A stretch of 51,519 nt of DNA. It comes from Candidatus Eiseniibacteriota bacterium. GTDB taxonomy: Bacteria; Eisenbacteria; RBG-16-71-46; SZUA-252. The notes below the pieces were generated by a model. It saw nothing but the letters and a program-made list of their open reading frames with translations. It had not been told where the DNA came from and searched no databases. The translations under genes were made by a program, and so were the position numbers. The stretch covers positions 1 to 51,519 of the forward strand of contig QJVW01000111.1 in the NCBI GenBank assembly GCA_003235575.1, given 5' to 3'. Positions 31,846-41,527 of the stretch are shown here, one piece after another (within the stretch, counting starts at the first letter, position 1; each line of letters starts with the position of its first letter).

Positions 31846-33355
31846 CCTCGAGCAGCTTCCGCAGCCCCCGTCGCCGCCGCGGCGACCACGCCCCCGCGGG
31901 CAGACGCCACGCCCAATTCCCGTTCGGCTTGGCCGGCGTGTTCATGCGGTCCTGGGAACCGAGGTTCAGCAGATCCTGCATCGGCACGATCGAGAGGTAC
32001 GCCGGCGACTCCATGACGGCGCGGATGGCCGCGTTCACGACGCCCCGTCCGCCGACGCCGAGCGCCGCGCAAACCGCCTTCCGCTCCTTCGGCCGCAGCG
32101 TGCGGTACCAGCCGCGCATGGTGTCGTTGTCGTGCGTCCCCGTGTAGGCGACGCAGTGCGCGATGTGCCGGCGGGGGTGGTGCGGGCTCTTCGGGTCCAA
32201 GAGCCCGAACTGAAGGACGCGCATGCCGGGAAGGCCTGAGTCGCGAAGCAGCGTCTCCACCCCGTGGTCGATGTCCCCGAGATCCTCGGCGATCAGCGGC
32301 AGCCCGCCCAGCGACGCGCGCAGCGCGCGGAAGAAGCTCATGCCCGGCCCCGGAATCCACCGTCCCTCGATGGCCGTCTTGGCGCCCGCGGGCACGGCCC
32401 ACGCCGAGGCGAAGCCGCGAAAGTGATCGAGGCGGAGGAGATCGCACGCCTCCAGCGCCGCCTTCACGCGGGAGATCCACCACGCGAAGCCCTCGGCCTT
32501 GCAGCGATCCCAGCGATAGAGTGGGTTCCCCCAGAGCTGCCCCGTGGCGCTGAAGTAGTCCGGCGGCACGCCCGCGACCGACGTCGGCAGACCGTCCTCG
32601 CCGAAGTGGAAGAGATCGTGGCGAACCCAGACCTCGGCCGAATCCATGGCGGGGTAGATCGGAAGATCGCCGAGGATGGCGATACCCCGCTCGCGCGCGG
32701 CGCGGTGCACCGCGGCCCACTGGCGGGCGAAGACCCACTGGACGAACGCGTGGTACGCGCGGGCCGGCGCCAGCGCGCGCGACGCGGCCTCCAGGGCGCC
32801 GGGCTCCCGCTGGGCGAGCGGCGGATCCCAGGCGAGCCAGGAGGCGCCTCCGTGACGCTCGCGAAGCGCGGCGTACAGCGTCCAATCGTCCATCCATGCG
32901 GCGCGCGCGGGCTCCTGCGCCCAGGCGGACGCTTCCTCGCGCGCCGCGCGCGCCGCGGCCGTGGCGCCGCGCCGCACGCCGTCCCACGCGTGACGGAGGA
33001 GCGTTTCCTTCCACGCCCGTGCGGTCGCGAAATCGACGCGGTCCTCGGGGAATCCGGGGATGACCTCCAGCGACGCGGGCGCAAGCAGCCCGTCGGCGAC
33101 CAGGCGCTCCGGGGAGATCAGGAGCGGGTTCCCCGCGAAGATCGAGACGGCGCTGTAGGGCGAATTTCCCAGTCCCGTAGGGCCGAGCGGCAGCACCTGC
33201 CAGATCGAAATCCCCGCGGACGCCAGCCCGTCGAGGAAACGAATGGCCTCCTCGCCCATGTCGCCGACGCCGTGTCGGCCGGGGAGCGACGTGGGATGCA
33301 GGAGAATTCCGGCCCGGCGGGCGTTCGGGGCGTGGGCGCGGCGCGAAGATGGCAT
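31787..33355 (-). CDS. malQ: 4-alpha-glucanotransferase (amylomaltase, GH77)
   Basis: 522 residues. Disproportionates maltodextrins and glycogen fragments. Motifs: AGILLHPTSLPGRHGVGDMG, QVLPLGPTGLGNSPYS, GDLPIYPAMDSAEVW, nucleophile region LLRLDHFRGF, acid/base region LIAEDLG, and THDNDTMRGWY. The ATG at 33355 gives the usual family start; an in-frame start upstream would overlap the divergent phosphorylase. The terminal ~20 residues are Arg/Ala/Pro-rich and extend into the permease gene. Divergent from the phosphorylase with only 51 bases between, a paired glucan-use module. Confidence 0.93.
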   Translation of the reverse strand: MPSSRRAHAPNARRAGILLHPTSLPGRHGVGDMGEEAIRFLDGLASAGISIWQVLPLGPTGLGNSPYSAVSIFAGNPLLISPERLVADGLLAPASLEVIPGFPEDRVDFATARAWKETLLRHAWDGVRRGATAAARAAREEASAWAQEPARAAWMDDWTLYAALRERHGGASWLAWDPPLAQREPGALEAASRALAPARAYHAFVQWVFARQWAAVHRAARERGIAILGDLPIYPAMDSAEVWVRHDLFHFGEDGLPTSVAGVPPDYFSATGQLWGNPLYRWDRCKAEGFAWWISRVKAALEACDLLRLDHFRGFASAWAVPAGAKTAIEGRWIPGPGMSFFRALRASLGGLPLIAEDLGDIDHGVETLLRDSGLPGMRVLQFGLLDPKSPHHPRRHIAHCVAYTGTHDNDTMRGWYRTLRPKERKAVCAALGVGGRGVVNAAIRAVMESPAYLSIVPMQDLLNLGSQDRMNTPAKPNGNWAWRLPAGAWSPRRRRGLRKLLEATRRAPAAPPARRGARAPS

Positions 33356-33406
33356 CGCGCGCGAGTCTAGCCTTTCACCCGTGTTCTGTGGCAGAGTTTC
33401 CGTTCC

Positions 33407-35566
33407 ATGCAATCAATGCCCCCCGCGCTGGCCCGGCTACCGGAGCTGGCGCGCGACCTCTGGTGGTCCTGGAATCCCACGGCTCGCGATCTATTCCGCG
33501 GACTCGACCCCATCGCCTGGCAGGCCACGCGGCACAATCCGATTCGAATCCTGAACGAGCTCTCCCCGGAGGATCTCGTCGAGGCCGCCCGGCACCAGGA
33601 CACGATGATTCGTTATCGCGAGGCGGTGGAGGGGCTGGATCGCGCGGTGGCCGGAACCGGAACGTGGTGGGCCGCGGCGAACCCGGATTTGGCGGCGAAG
33701 CGGATCGCGTTCTTCTCCGCGGAATACGGCCTGCACAATTCGTTGCCCATCTACGCCGGCGGTCTCGGGATCCTGGCGGGCGATATCGCCAAGGAGGCGA
33801 GTGATCTCGGCGTTCCGCTCGTCGCGATCGGGTTCATGTACTCCCAGGGCTACTTTCACCAGCGCGTGAACGTGGAGGGACGCCAGGAGGAGGTCTACCG
33901 GCAGATCGACCGCGAGCGGATCGCGGTGGCGCCCGCGCTCGACCGCGAGGGAAATCCCGTTCGCCTCCAGCTCTCGCTGCCCAATCGAACGCTGCACGTC
34001 GCCGGGTGGCACGTGCGCTGCGGCCACACGCAGATCTATCTCCTCGACACGAATCTCGAGGAGAACGCGCCGTGGGACCGCGAGCTGACGGGAAGACTCT
34101 ACGGCGGGGATCAGACGACACGCCTGCTGCAGGAGATCGTGCTCGGCATCGGCGGCGTGCGGCTCCTGCGCGCCGTGGGCGAGACCCCCGACGCCTACCA
34201 CGGGAACGAGGGGCACACGGCCCTCATGATGCTGGAGCGCGTTCGCGAGGCGATGGCGGAGGGCATGAACTTCGACGACGCGGTGGCCGCCGTGCGGTCC
34301 ACCACGATCTTCACGACCCACACGCCCGTCCCCGCGGGGCATGACTCCTTCCCCTTCCCGCTCGTGGAGGAGCACCTGTCGCTTCTGGAGGGCTACGCCG
34401 ACACGATCATGGACGGCGTGCGCGCGCGGCTGATGGCGTTGGCCGCGCACGACGAATCCTGGGGGCACGGGTTCAACATGACCGTGTTGGCGATCCGGCT
34501 GGCGCGGCAGGTGAACGGGGTGAGCGCGCGGCACGGAGAGGTATCGCGCGAAATGTGGAGTCACCTCTGGCCGGACACGCCGCCGGAGGCCGTGCCGATT
34601 CAGTCCATCACGAACGGCGTCCACGTGCCGACCTGGATTTCCGGCGACATGGACGGGCTCTTTCGCGAGCATCTCGGCGAGGACTGGCTCGCGCGGCATG
34701 ACGATCCCGAGCTTTGGCCGGCCCTGGACAACGTCCCGGACGCGGCGCTTTGGGTGACCCGCCTGCGCATGAAGCGGGACCTGTTGCGCTACATCCAGGA
34801 GCGCGCCCGCCACCGCTGGGCGGAGGATCATGTCGATCCGGGTCAGGCCATCGCGTTCGGCGCACTCCTCGCGCCGGACGTCTTCACGATCGGATTCGCG
34901 CGCCGCTTCGCGACGTACAAGCGCGCCGGTCTCATCTTCCGGGACCCCGAACGGCTGCGCCGCATCCTCTACCACGCGCGTCGCCCGGTTCAGCTCGTCT
35001 TCGCCGGGAAGGCGCACCCGGCCGACGAGGCCGGCAAGTCCATGCTGCAGTCCGTTTACCGGGCCGCCCGCGACCCGATGTTCGCGGGGCGGATCGCGAT
35101 CCTCGAGGACTACGACATGCACGCGGCGCATTGGCTGGTGCAGGGGGTCGATCTCTGGCTGAACAATCCGCGCGCGCCGCTGGAGGCCTGCGGCACGAGT
35201 GGCATGAAGGCCGGGATCAACGGCGTGCCCAGTCTCAGCATTTCCGACGGCTGGTGGGCGGAGGGCCACGCGGAGGGGAACGGTTGGATCTTCGGGGCGG
35301 CCGATCCGATGGGATCCGACCACGCCGCGCAGGACGAACGGGACGCCGAGGAACTCTACGCGCTTCTCGAGAACACGATCGTGCCGCTCTACTACGCTCG
35401 GGACCCCAGCGGGATCCCGACGAGCTGGCTGCGGGTGGTGCGACGGTCGATCCAGACCGTGACCCCCGCCTTCTCCGCCCGACGCATGATGAAGGAGTAC
35501 GTCTCCAAGCTCTACCGCGAGGCATTGGGCGCGTCCGCGCCGGCCCCCCCACCCGCCCGTTTTTGA
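33407..35566 (+). CDS. glgP: Alpha-glucan (glycogen/maltodextrin) phosphorylase
   Basis: 719 residues, the shorter phosphorylase form (TIGR02094-like) with an N-terminal DUF3417-type region (LARDLWWSWNPTARDLFRGL). It releases glucose-1-phosphate from alpha-1,4-glucans using pyridoxal phosphate. Visible motifs: FSAEYGLHNSLPIYAGGLG, TTHTPVPAGHD, RFATYKRAGLI, and the PLP-lysine region EACGTSGMKAGINGV. An ATG three codons later is equally possible. Works with MalQ, encoded divergently. Confidence 0.92.
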   Translation: MQSMPPALARLPELARDLWWSWNPTARDLFRGLDPIAWQATRHNPIRILNELSPEDLVEAARHQDTMIRYREAVEGLDRAVAGTGTWWAAANPDLAAKRIAFFSAEYGLHNSLPIYAGGLGILAGDIAKEASDLGVPLVAIGFMYSQGYFHQRVNVEGRQEEVYRQIDRERIAVAPALDREGNPVRLQLSLPNRTLHVAGWHVRCGHTQIYLLDTNLEENAPWDRELTGRLYGGDQTTRLLQEIVLGIGGVRLLRAVGETPDAYHGNEGHTALMMLERVREAMAEGMNFDDAVAAVRSTTIFTTHTPVPAGHDSFPFPLVEEHLSLLEGYADTIMDGVRARLMALAAHDESWGHGFNMTVLAIRLARQVNGVSARHGEVSREMWSHLWPDTPPEAVPIQSITNGVHVPTWISGDMDGLFREHLGEDWLARHDDPELWPALDNVPDAALWVTRLRMKRDLLRYIQERARHRWAEDHVDPGQAIAFGALLAPDVFTIGFARRFATYKRAGLIFRDPERLRRILYHARRPVQLVFAGKAHPADEAGKSMLQSVYRAARDPMFAGRIAILEDYDMHAAHWLVQGVDLWLNNPRAPLEACGTSGMKAGINGVPSLSISDGWWAEGHAEGNGWIFGAADPMGSDHAAQDERDAEELYALLENTIVPLYYARDPSGIPTSWLRVVRRSIQTVTPAFSARRMMKEYVSKLYREALGASAPAPPPARF

Positions 35567-35583
35567 GGTAGAGTCGGGGTCCG

Positions 35584-36321
35584 ATGCACTTCTCCATCGA
35601 GGCCTCCGATTTTCTCACCATCGGCCTCCTCGTTCTCCTCGAGGCCATTCTCAGCGCCGACAACGCGCTCGTTCTCGCCATTCTCGTCCTGCCGCTGCCG
35701 CGGGCGGAACAGACGCGTGCGCTGCGCTACGGGATCCTGGGCGCGTTCGTGTTTCGCATCATCGCGACCCTGTTCGCGGCGCACCTGATGGGCTGGGCGT
35801 GGGTCAAGCTGGTCGGGGGCGCCTATCTCCTCTACCTCCCGGTGAAGCACTTCGCCTCGCACCCCGACGAGCCACGCGGCAAGGCGTCCATCGTCAAGCC
35901 GCTCCTGGGGCTCAGCCTCTTCTGGAGCACCGTCGTTCGCGTCGAATTGACGGACGTGGTCTTCGCCATCGATTCGATCCTCGTGGCCGTCGCGATGTCG
36001 CCGAAGCTCTGGGTGGTGATCTCCGGGGGAATTCTTGGGATCATCGCGATGCGCCTCCTGATCGGCACGCTCCTGGGCTTCGTGCGCCGCTACCCGAAGA
36101 TCGTGGACGGGGCGTACGTGATCGTGGCGTGGGTGGGAATCAAGCTCATGATCGAATTCGCGCACTCCATGCACTGGATCGCGTGGGAGCTGCCCCGGTG
36201 GCTCTCCATCGGGGTCATGCTCGTCCTGTTTGCGGGGAGCGCGTTCTATGCGATGCGCAAGAGAGCGCCCTCCGACGACGCGGGCGGCGAAGACGATCCG
36301 TCCAGGGTGTTGCACCCGTGA
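35584..36321 (+). CDS. TerC-family integral membrane protein
   Basis: 245 residues, about 7-8 helices. The two acidic motifs of the family are present: LEAILSADNALVLAIL and TDVVFAIDSILVAVAM. TerC/Alx proteins have been linked to metal (Mn) efflux and tellurite tolerance. It follows glgP by 17 bases, and its stop overlaps the SppA start (GTGA), so it is probably co-expressed with the protease; a functional link would be new. Confidence 0.88.
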   Translation: MHFSIEASDFLTIGLLVLLEAILSADNALVLAILVLPLPRAEQTRALRYGILGAFVFRIIATLFAAHLMGWAWVKLVGGAYLLYLPVKHFASHPDEPRGKASIVKPLLGLSLFWSTVVRVELTDVVFAIDSILVAVAMSPKLWVVISGGILGIIAMRLLIGTLLGFVRRYPKIVDGAYVIVAWVGIKLMIEFAHSMHWIAWELPRWLSIGVMLVLFAGSAFYAMRKRAPSDDAGGEDDPSRVLHP

Positions 36322-38801
36322 GGCGGGGCGCGCGATGGGCCGTCGTGGCCGTGCTGGCGGCGCTCGGCGCCGTGGCCTCGAATGCCGTGGCCGGTCTCCC
36401 GCCCTACGCCGACGAGGATCGCCCTTTGGCCACGACGCCCTCCACCGACGACGGCTCCTTCGGCGCCTGGCACAACCCGGCCCAGTGGGGCGTGCCGGAG
36501 CGGGCGGGCGTCGACTTCGCGTGGCGGGATCTCCCGGGCGATGACGGCGATCGGGGCGGCAGGCCCTGGGCGTTCGCCGTGGGCCGGGGGCTGGGCCTGG
36601 CCCTGCGGCACGTGACATCGCCGGCGCGCGACGGCGTCACCGACTGGCAGATCGGAATCGGATCGGGTTCGGGAACGCACTTCCACGGCATGGCCTGGGG
36701 CTTTTCGGGCGCGGGGAAGGGCGGCTGGGAGCGGGAGAACTATCTTTCCATGGGCGAGATCCACCGCCCGACCCGCCACCTCTCCATCGGTCTCTCCGGC
36801 CGATGGGCCCCCGGCAACCACGAGCGGAGCGGCCTCATGGACGTCGGCGTCCGGCCGCTGGGGGATCCGCGACTCCTCCTCTTCGGCGACTACGCCCTGG
36901 CGCGGGGACAGAGCCTGGATGAGGGAACGGTCGGCGGCGGCCTCGCCGTCCGGCCTGTCACGGGCCTGGAGGGAGCGCTGCGGTGGGATGAAGCGGGCCG
37001 ATTCCGATTCAGCATCGGCCTCACGCTCCAGCGGCTGGGCGTTCGCGTCAGCCCCTCGTTCGATCGGTCCGGCGGGCGGGAAGGCACGTGGTATGCCGTC
37101 CGGGCCAACCCTCCGGTCCGGGGGTTCGACCTGGAGCGGCGCGTGCAGCGCCATCCCCGCTACATGGCCCTGGATCTGCACGGCCGCGCCGTCTACCAGT
37201 CCTACCGATGGTTCGACGACGACGCGCTCCCGCTTCGCGACCTGACCGAGCGCATCCGCTTCGCGAAGGAGGATCCGACCGTGGGCGGCATCGCGATCCG
37301 CCTCTCGGGATATCAGGGAAACCTCTCGATGATCTGGGAGCTTCGGGAATCGATTCTGGCGCTCAAGGCTTCGGGGAAGAAGGTCCTCATCGCCTGCGAC
37401 AACCTGGACCAACGGACCTTCTATCTGGCCTCCGCCGCCGATCACCTCGTGATGGACCCCATCGGCGGGCTTCTGGTCCCCGGGGTCCAGATGTCGCGTA
37501 CGTACATGAAGGACGTGCTCGGCAAGATGGGGATCGGCTTCGACGAGTGGCGCTTCTACAAGTACAAGTCCGCGCTGGAGACCTTCTCGCGCACGTCGTT
37601 CTCGGACGCCGATCGCGAGCAGTTCCTGGCGCTGACGCGCGCGACGTACGACGAGCTGGCCGACGGCATCGCGGCCAGCGGCCGGACCACGCGCGCGGCG
37701 TTCGACGCGATCGTGAACGACGAACCCTACCTCTCGGCGCGTCGACTTCGCGAACTGGGATGGGTCGACGCGCTGGGGCGGTGGGAGGACCTCGAGGAGC
37801 AGATCAGGGCGTGGGGCGGCCGCGGGGCGCCGGAGTCCTACGCGTCGCTGCGTGGCCGGCGCGATCAGCCCGACGAGACGTGGGGCCCCATCCCGACCAT
37901 CGCGCTCGTCTATCTGATCGGCGAGTGCGCCATGGACAGCGGCATCCGCGCGCGGTCCACGGCGCGCGCGATGCGGAGCCTGCGCGAGCGCGGCGGGATC
38001 GACGCGGTGGTGCTGCGCGTCGATTCACCGGGCGGCGATCCCGTCGCGTCGGACGTCATCGCCGAGGAGACGCGACGGCTTCGCCGCGACGGCACGCCGA
38101 CGCTGGTGAGCCAGGGGCGCGTCGCCGGGAGCGGCGGATACTGGATCAGCATGGACGCCGAGGAGATCGCCACGGGCCCGTTCACGCTGACCGGATCCAT
38201 CGGCATCATCGGCGGATGGGCCTGGAACGACGGATTCGGCGCGAAGACCGGCCTGACGTCCGATCGGGTGCAGGTGGGAAAGAGTGCGGACTTGCTGGGA
38301 GGGATCCGCATTCCGTTCCTGGGCGCCCAGCTCCCCGAACGAAACCTGGACGAGGGGGAGCGGCGTTTGATCCATGATGTGTTCGAGGAGCTGTACACGG
38401 AATTCACGACCCGCGTGGCGACCGCCCGCGGGCTGGACGTCGCCAACGTGCGTGCGATGGGCGAGGGACGCATCTACGGCGGCCAAGCGGCCGTCTCCAA
38501 CGGACTGGTGGATCGCGTCGGGACGCTGGAACAGACGATCGACGCGGCGCGGCGGCGCGCGGGCATTCCGCCGGATCGAAGGGTTCGCGTCGTGGAGGTG
38601 CCGGCGAGGAGGCTCTTCGCGATCCCGTCGCTCCTGCAGGGAATCGGACTCCGCTTCGGACGGGGTCCCTCGGGTGTGAGCGAATCGATGCCACGACTCT
38701 ACGAGGCGGGCATGCTGCAGCAGATCCTCGACCGCCCCGGACGGCCGTTGCTGACCATGCCGGGTTCGGCGCTTCCTCCCGAGGAGGAGGCCGTCCGGTA
38801 G
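36318..38801 (+). CDS. SppA-type signal peptide peptidase with long N-terminal extension
   Basis: 827 residues with an N-terminal signal (WAVVAVLAALGAVASNAVAG). From about residue 275 it has the two-repeat SppA layout: first ClpP-like repeat with FYKYKSALETFSRTSFS (catalytic Lys417), second with LRVDSPGGDPVASD and GRVAGSGGYWISM (catalytic Ser605). The spacing of about 190 residues fits the E. coli Lys/Ser dyad. Residues about 30-275 are not part of SppA; they are Gly-rich with alternating beta-like strands and an N-terminal segment containing NPAQWGVPERAG, suggesting an outer-membrane barrel or beta-domain. GTG start overlaps TerC (GTGA). Confidence 0.85.
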   Translation: MRRGARWAVVAVLAALGAVASNAVAGLPPYADEDRPLATTPSTDDGSFGAWHNPAQWGVPERAGVDFAWRDLPGDDGDRGGRPWAFAVGRGLGLALRHVTSPARDGVTDWQIGIGSGSGTHFHGMAWGFSGAGKGGWERENYLSMGEIHRPTRHLSIGLSGRWAPGNHERSGLMDVGVRPLGDPRLLLFGDYALARGQSLDEGTVGGGLAVRPVTGLEGALRWDEAGRFRFSIGLTLQRLGVRVSPSFDRSGGREGTWYAVRANPPVRGFDLERRVQRHPRYMALDLHGRAVYQSYRWFDDDALPLRDLTERIRFAKEDPTVGGIAIRLSGYQGNLSMIWELRESILALKASGKKVLIACDNLDQRTFYLASAADHLVMDPIGGLLVPGVQMSRTYMKDVLGKMGIGFDEWRFYKYKSALETFSRTSFSDADREQFLALTRATYDELADGIAASGRTTRAAFDAIVNDEPYLSARRLRELGWVDALGRWEDLEEQIRAWGGRGAPESYASLRGRRDQPDETWGPIPTIALVYLIGECAMDSGIRARSTARAMRSLRERGGIDAVVLRVDSPGGDPVASDVIAEETRRLRRDGTPTLVSQGRVAGSGGYWISMDAEEIATGPFTLTGSIGIIGGWAWNDGFGAKTGLTSDRVQVGKSADLLGGIRIPFLGAQLPERNLDEGERRLIHDVFEELYTEFTTRVATARGLDVANVRAMGEGRIYGGQAAVSNGLVDRVGTLEQTIDAARRRAGIPPDRRVRVVEVPARRLFAIPSLLQGIGLRFGRGPSGVSESMPRLYEAGMLQQILDRPGRPLLTMPGSALPPEEEAVR

Positions 38802-38832
38802 GGCCCGGCCCGATCCGGACGGTTCACGCTCC

Positions 38833-41064
38833 ATGACGAATCCGACAATCGGCGCCGTCTATCTCGCCGTGGCGGGCCTGGTGTTCCTCCTTGGCTTCGT
38901 CATCCTGAAGGAGGCGCCGCGGGAACGCCCCAACCGCGCGACGGCCCTGATGCTCTTCTTCGCGGGCCTGGGGTCGGGACTTGGGGCGATCGGCTTCGTG
39001 CTCGAGAACCCCGCGGCGGCGACGGGGGGCATGAACGACCTCATCGCGTCGTTCAACTTCCTCTGGGAGCTCTTCTTCCCGTCGCTGCTCTACTTCGCGT
39101 GCGTCTTCCCGACGCGGAACACGGTCTATCGCCGGATTCCCTTCGCGGGCGCCCTGATCTTCACGCCCCACATCTTCCACCTGCTGTTCCTGGTGCTGCT
39201 CTCCCAGGGAGTCATGGTGGGTGAGCTCGTCGCCTCCATCGCGCAGGCGCCGCTCGGGCGCGCCCTCGTCTCGGCGTTCCGGCTTCCGGTCGAGCTGGCG
39301 ATCCGCTTCCACCAGATCCTCTTTTCGCTGGTGAATCTTTTCTACATCGCGGTCGCGCTGACGATCCTGTTCGTCTCCTACCGGCGGGCGGTGGAACACC
39401 GCCTCCGGAACCAGATGCGCGCCATCTTCATCGGGCTGGCCTCGTGCACCGGGCTCTACGCCCTGGCGGTCCCCCTTCCGACGCTGTTCAACCGCCCCGT
39501 GGAGCCCATCCTTCGCACGACGCTGATCGTCGGCGCGCTGATCCTGGGTTCGGGCGCCATCGCCTACTCCATGGTCCGCTATCGTTTCCTGGACGCCAAC
39601 CTCATCGCCCGGAAATCGATTCTGTACGCGGTGACCTCCGCGTTCCTCCTCGCGGTCTACCTGACGATCGTGCGGCAATTGGACGCCTTCCTCGAGACGC
39701 TCCCGGGCTACGACACGTCGATCTTCAAGACCGCCATGCTCCTCCTGGCGCTGGTTCTCTTCCAGCCGGCCTTCTCCTGGCTGGAGGAGGTCCTCGATCG
39801 GTTCTTCCTGCGCGATCGAACCGACTACCGCGCCGTGCTCCGCCGCGTATCGAGCGAGATTCTGACGGTGCTGGATCTGGAGAAGTTGACGGAGAACGTC
39901 ATCACCACCCTCCTGGAAGCGACGCCGGCGCGAACGACGGTGCTTCTGATCGCGCCCGAGGGAAAGCCGCCGGTGGTCCGCGGCTTCGGCGGCGAGGGCT
40001 CGGTGGAGGACGTCGCCGCGATCCCGCGTCATGCGCTCGCCCGCTATCTGGAGGACGTCGAGATCCTACGGGACGGCGACGTCGTCGCGCTGGCCGAGCG
40101 GCGCGGCGTGGCCGAAGAGGTCGCGCCGCTCTTGGCCATGCGTCCCTACGTGCTGCTTCCCCTCCGGCACGCGGGCGAGTTCCTCGGCCTGATCGCCTTG
40201 GGGCGAAAGATCACGGAGATGCGCTACAAGGCGGAGGAGGTGAACCTGCTCCAGACGTTGGCGAACCAAGTGAGCGTGGCCGCGCGCAACGCGCTTCTCT
40301 ACCGCGAAAGCCTCGACAAGGTTCTGATCGAGGAGGAACTCGCCGTCGCCCGGCGCATTCAGCGGCAGTTCCTGCCGGAGACGCTTCCGCGCATCCTGCG
40401 CTTCGACCTCGCGGCCTTGAACGTCCAATCACGGCAAGTGGGGGGCGACTACTACGACTTGGTGCCGCTCGGCGACGGGCGCTACCTGGTGGTGATCGTG
40501 GACGTCGCGGGGAAGGGCGTCCCCGCCGCGCTTCTCGCCTCGATGGTCCAGGCGTCGATCCGAACCCAGGCGGACGACGGAAAACCCGTGCGTGAAGTCA
40601 TGTCGCGGCTGAATCGCCTGGTCTTCGAGGCGACGCCCGAGGACCGCTTCGCGACGTGCTTCCTGGCACGACTCGACGGGGCCGGGCTGACCGTGTCGTT
40701 CAGCAACGCCGGGCACAACTTCCCGATCGTGTTGCCCGCCGCGGGGGGATGCCGATACCTGGAAGAGGGCGGCATCCCGCTCGGCATCACCAGCGACGCC
40801 GCCTACCCCCAGTCGGAGACGTCGCTGGCGCCGGGGGACGCCATTCTTCTCTACACGGACGGCATTACCGATGCGCGGAACCGGGGTGGCGAGGATTACG
40901 GCGAGGATCGACTGCTCCTCCTCATGGAGCGGCTCTCACGCGAGATGACCGCCGATGAAATCGTGCGAACCGTCGCCGACGAGGTCTCCCGATTCACGGC
41001 CGGGGCCGATCAGGCCGACGATATTACCCTGGTGGCCCTCAAGGCACGGGAGGTGATACAGTAA
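38833..41064 (+). CDS. Membrane PP2C-type (SpoIIE/RsbU) phosphatase with GAF-like domain
   Basis: 743 residues. The N-terminal ~300 residues hold about 8 hydrophobic helices (from AVYLAVAGLVFLLGFVILKE). A GAF-like domain follows (about 335-490; LVLPLRHAGEFLGLIAL-type pattern), then a short helical linker (LAVARRIQRQFLPETLPR) and the SpoIIE phosphatase. Metal-binding motifs: GGDYYDLVPLGDGRYLVVIV, DVAGKG, LYTDGITDARN, QADDITLVAL. It should dephosphorylate a STAS anti-anti-sigma factor; the partner RsbW-like kinase is four bases downstream. No STAS gene is in the window. Confidence 0.88.
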   Translation: MTNPTIGAVYLAVAGLVFLLGFVILKEAPRERPNRATALMLFFAGLGSGLGAIGFVLENPAAATGGMNDLIASFNFLWELFFPSLLYFACVFPTRNTVYRRIPFAGALIFTPHIFHLLFLVLLSQGVMVGELVASIAQAPLGRALVSAFRLPVELAIRFHQILFSLVNLFYIAVALTILFVSYRRAVEHRLRNQMRAIFIGLASCTGLYALAVPLPTLFNRPVEPILRTTLIVGALILGSGAIAYSMVRYRFLDANLIARKSILYAVTSAFLLAVYLTIVRQLDAFLETLPGYDTSIFKTAMLLLALVLFQPAFSWLEEVLDRFFLRDRTDYRAVLRRVSSEILTVLDLEKLTENVITTLLEATPARTTVLLIAPEGKPPVVRGFGGEGSVEDVAAIPRHALARYLEDVEILRDGDVVALAERRGVAEEVAPLLAMRPYVLLPLRHAGEFLGLIALGRKITEMRYKAEEVNLLQTLANQVSVAARNALLYRESLDKVLIEEELAVARRIQRQFLPETLPRILRFDLAALNVQSRQVGGDYYDLVPLGDGRYLVVIVDVAGKGVPAALLASMVQASIRTQADDGKPVREVMSRLNRLVFEATPEDRFATCFLARLDGAGLTVSFSNAGHNFPIVLPAAGGCRYLEEGGIPLGITSDAAYPQSETSLAPGDAILLYTDGITDARNRGGEDYGEDRLLLLMERLSREMTADEIVRTVADEVSRFTAGADQADDITLVALKAREVIQ

Positions 41065-41068
41065 CCCC

Positions 41069-41527
41069 ATGGGCGGCGCCTCGACTACTCCCCCGCCGAA
41101 CGGGACCGACTCCATCCGCCTCATCATCGGATCCCGCCTCGAGCTCCTCTCCATGGTCCATGCCGTGGTGGGACAAATCTGCCAACAATACGAGTTGGAT
41201 GAGAGCACGGAGACGGCGCTTCTGGTCGCCGTGATCGAAGCGGGCACCAACGCCATCCAGCACGGAAACTGCTTCGCGGCAGACAAGATCGTCGCCTTCG
41301 AATTCCGCGTCGATGCGCGGGGAATCGAGGTGGAGATCGACGACTACGGGCGGGGCTTCGATCCGAACATGGTCGGGAATCCGACGGACGCGTCGGCGCT
41401 GCTGAACCCGCACGGCCGCGGCTTGCACCTCATGCGCGAACTGATGGATGAGGTGAACTTCGACGTCCGCGAGGACAACGGGACGCGGGTCCGCTTGAAG
41501 AAGTCCTTCGTCAGCGCGGCGCGCTGA
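41069..41527 (+). CDS. RsbW-like anti-sigma/serine kinase (HATPase_c)
   Basis: 152 residues of the GHKL ATPase fold: N-box ALLVAVIEAGTNAIQHGN, G1 VEIDDYGRGFDP, G2 NPHGRGLHLMRELMDEV. RsbW/SpoIIAB-type proteins bind a sigma factor and phosphorylate a STAS antagonist. It starts four bases after the phosphatase stop, so the pair is one partner-switching unit lacking the antagonist. The 3' end overlaps the convergent HD-GYP gene by 17 bases. Confidence 0.88.
   Translation: MGGASTTPPPNGTDSIRLIIGSRLELLSMVHAVVGQICQQYELDESTETALLVAVIEAGTNAIQHGNCFAADKIVAFEFRVDARGIEVEIDDYGRGFDPNMVGNPTDASALLNPHGRGLHLMRELMDEVNFDVREDNGTRVRLKKSFVSAAR

Noticed and set aside
33356-33406. Promoters for malQ and glgP
   Set aside because: The 51-base gap must hold them, but no hexamer pair stands out on either strand.
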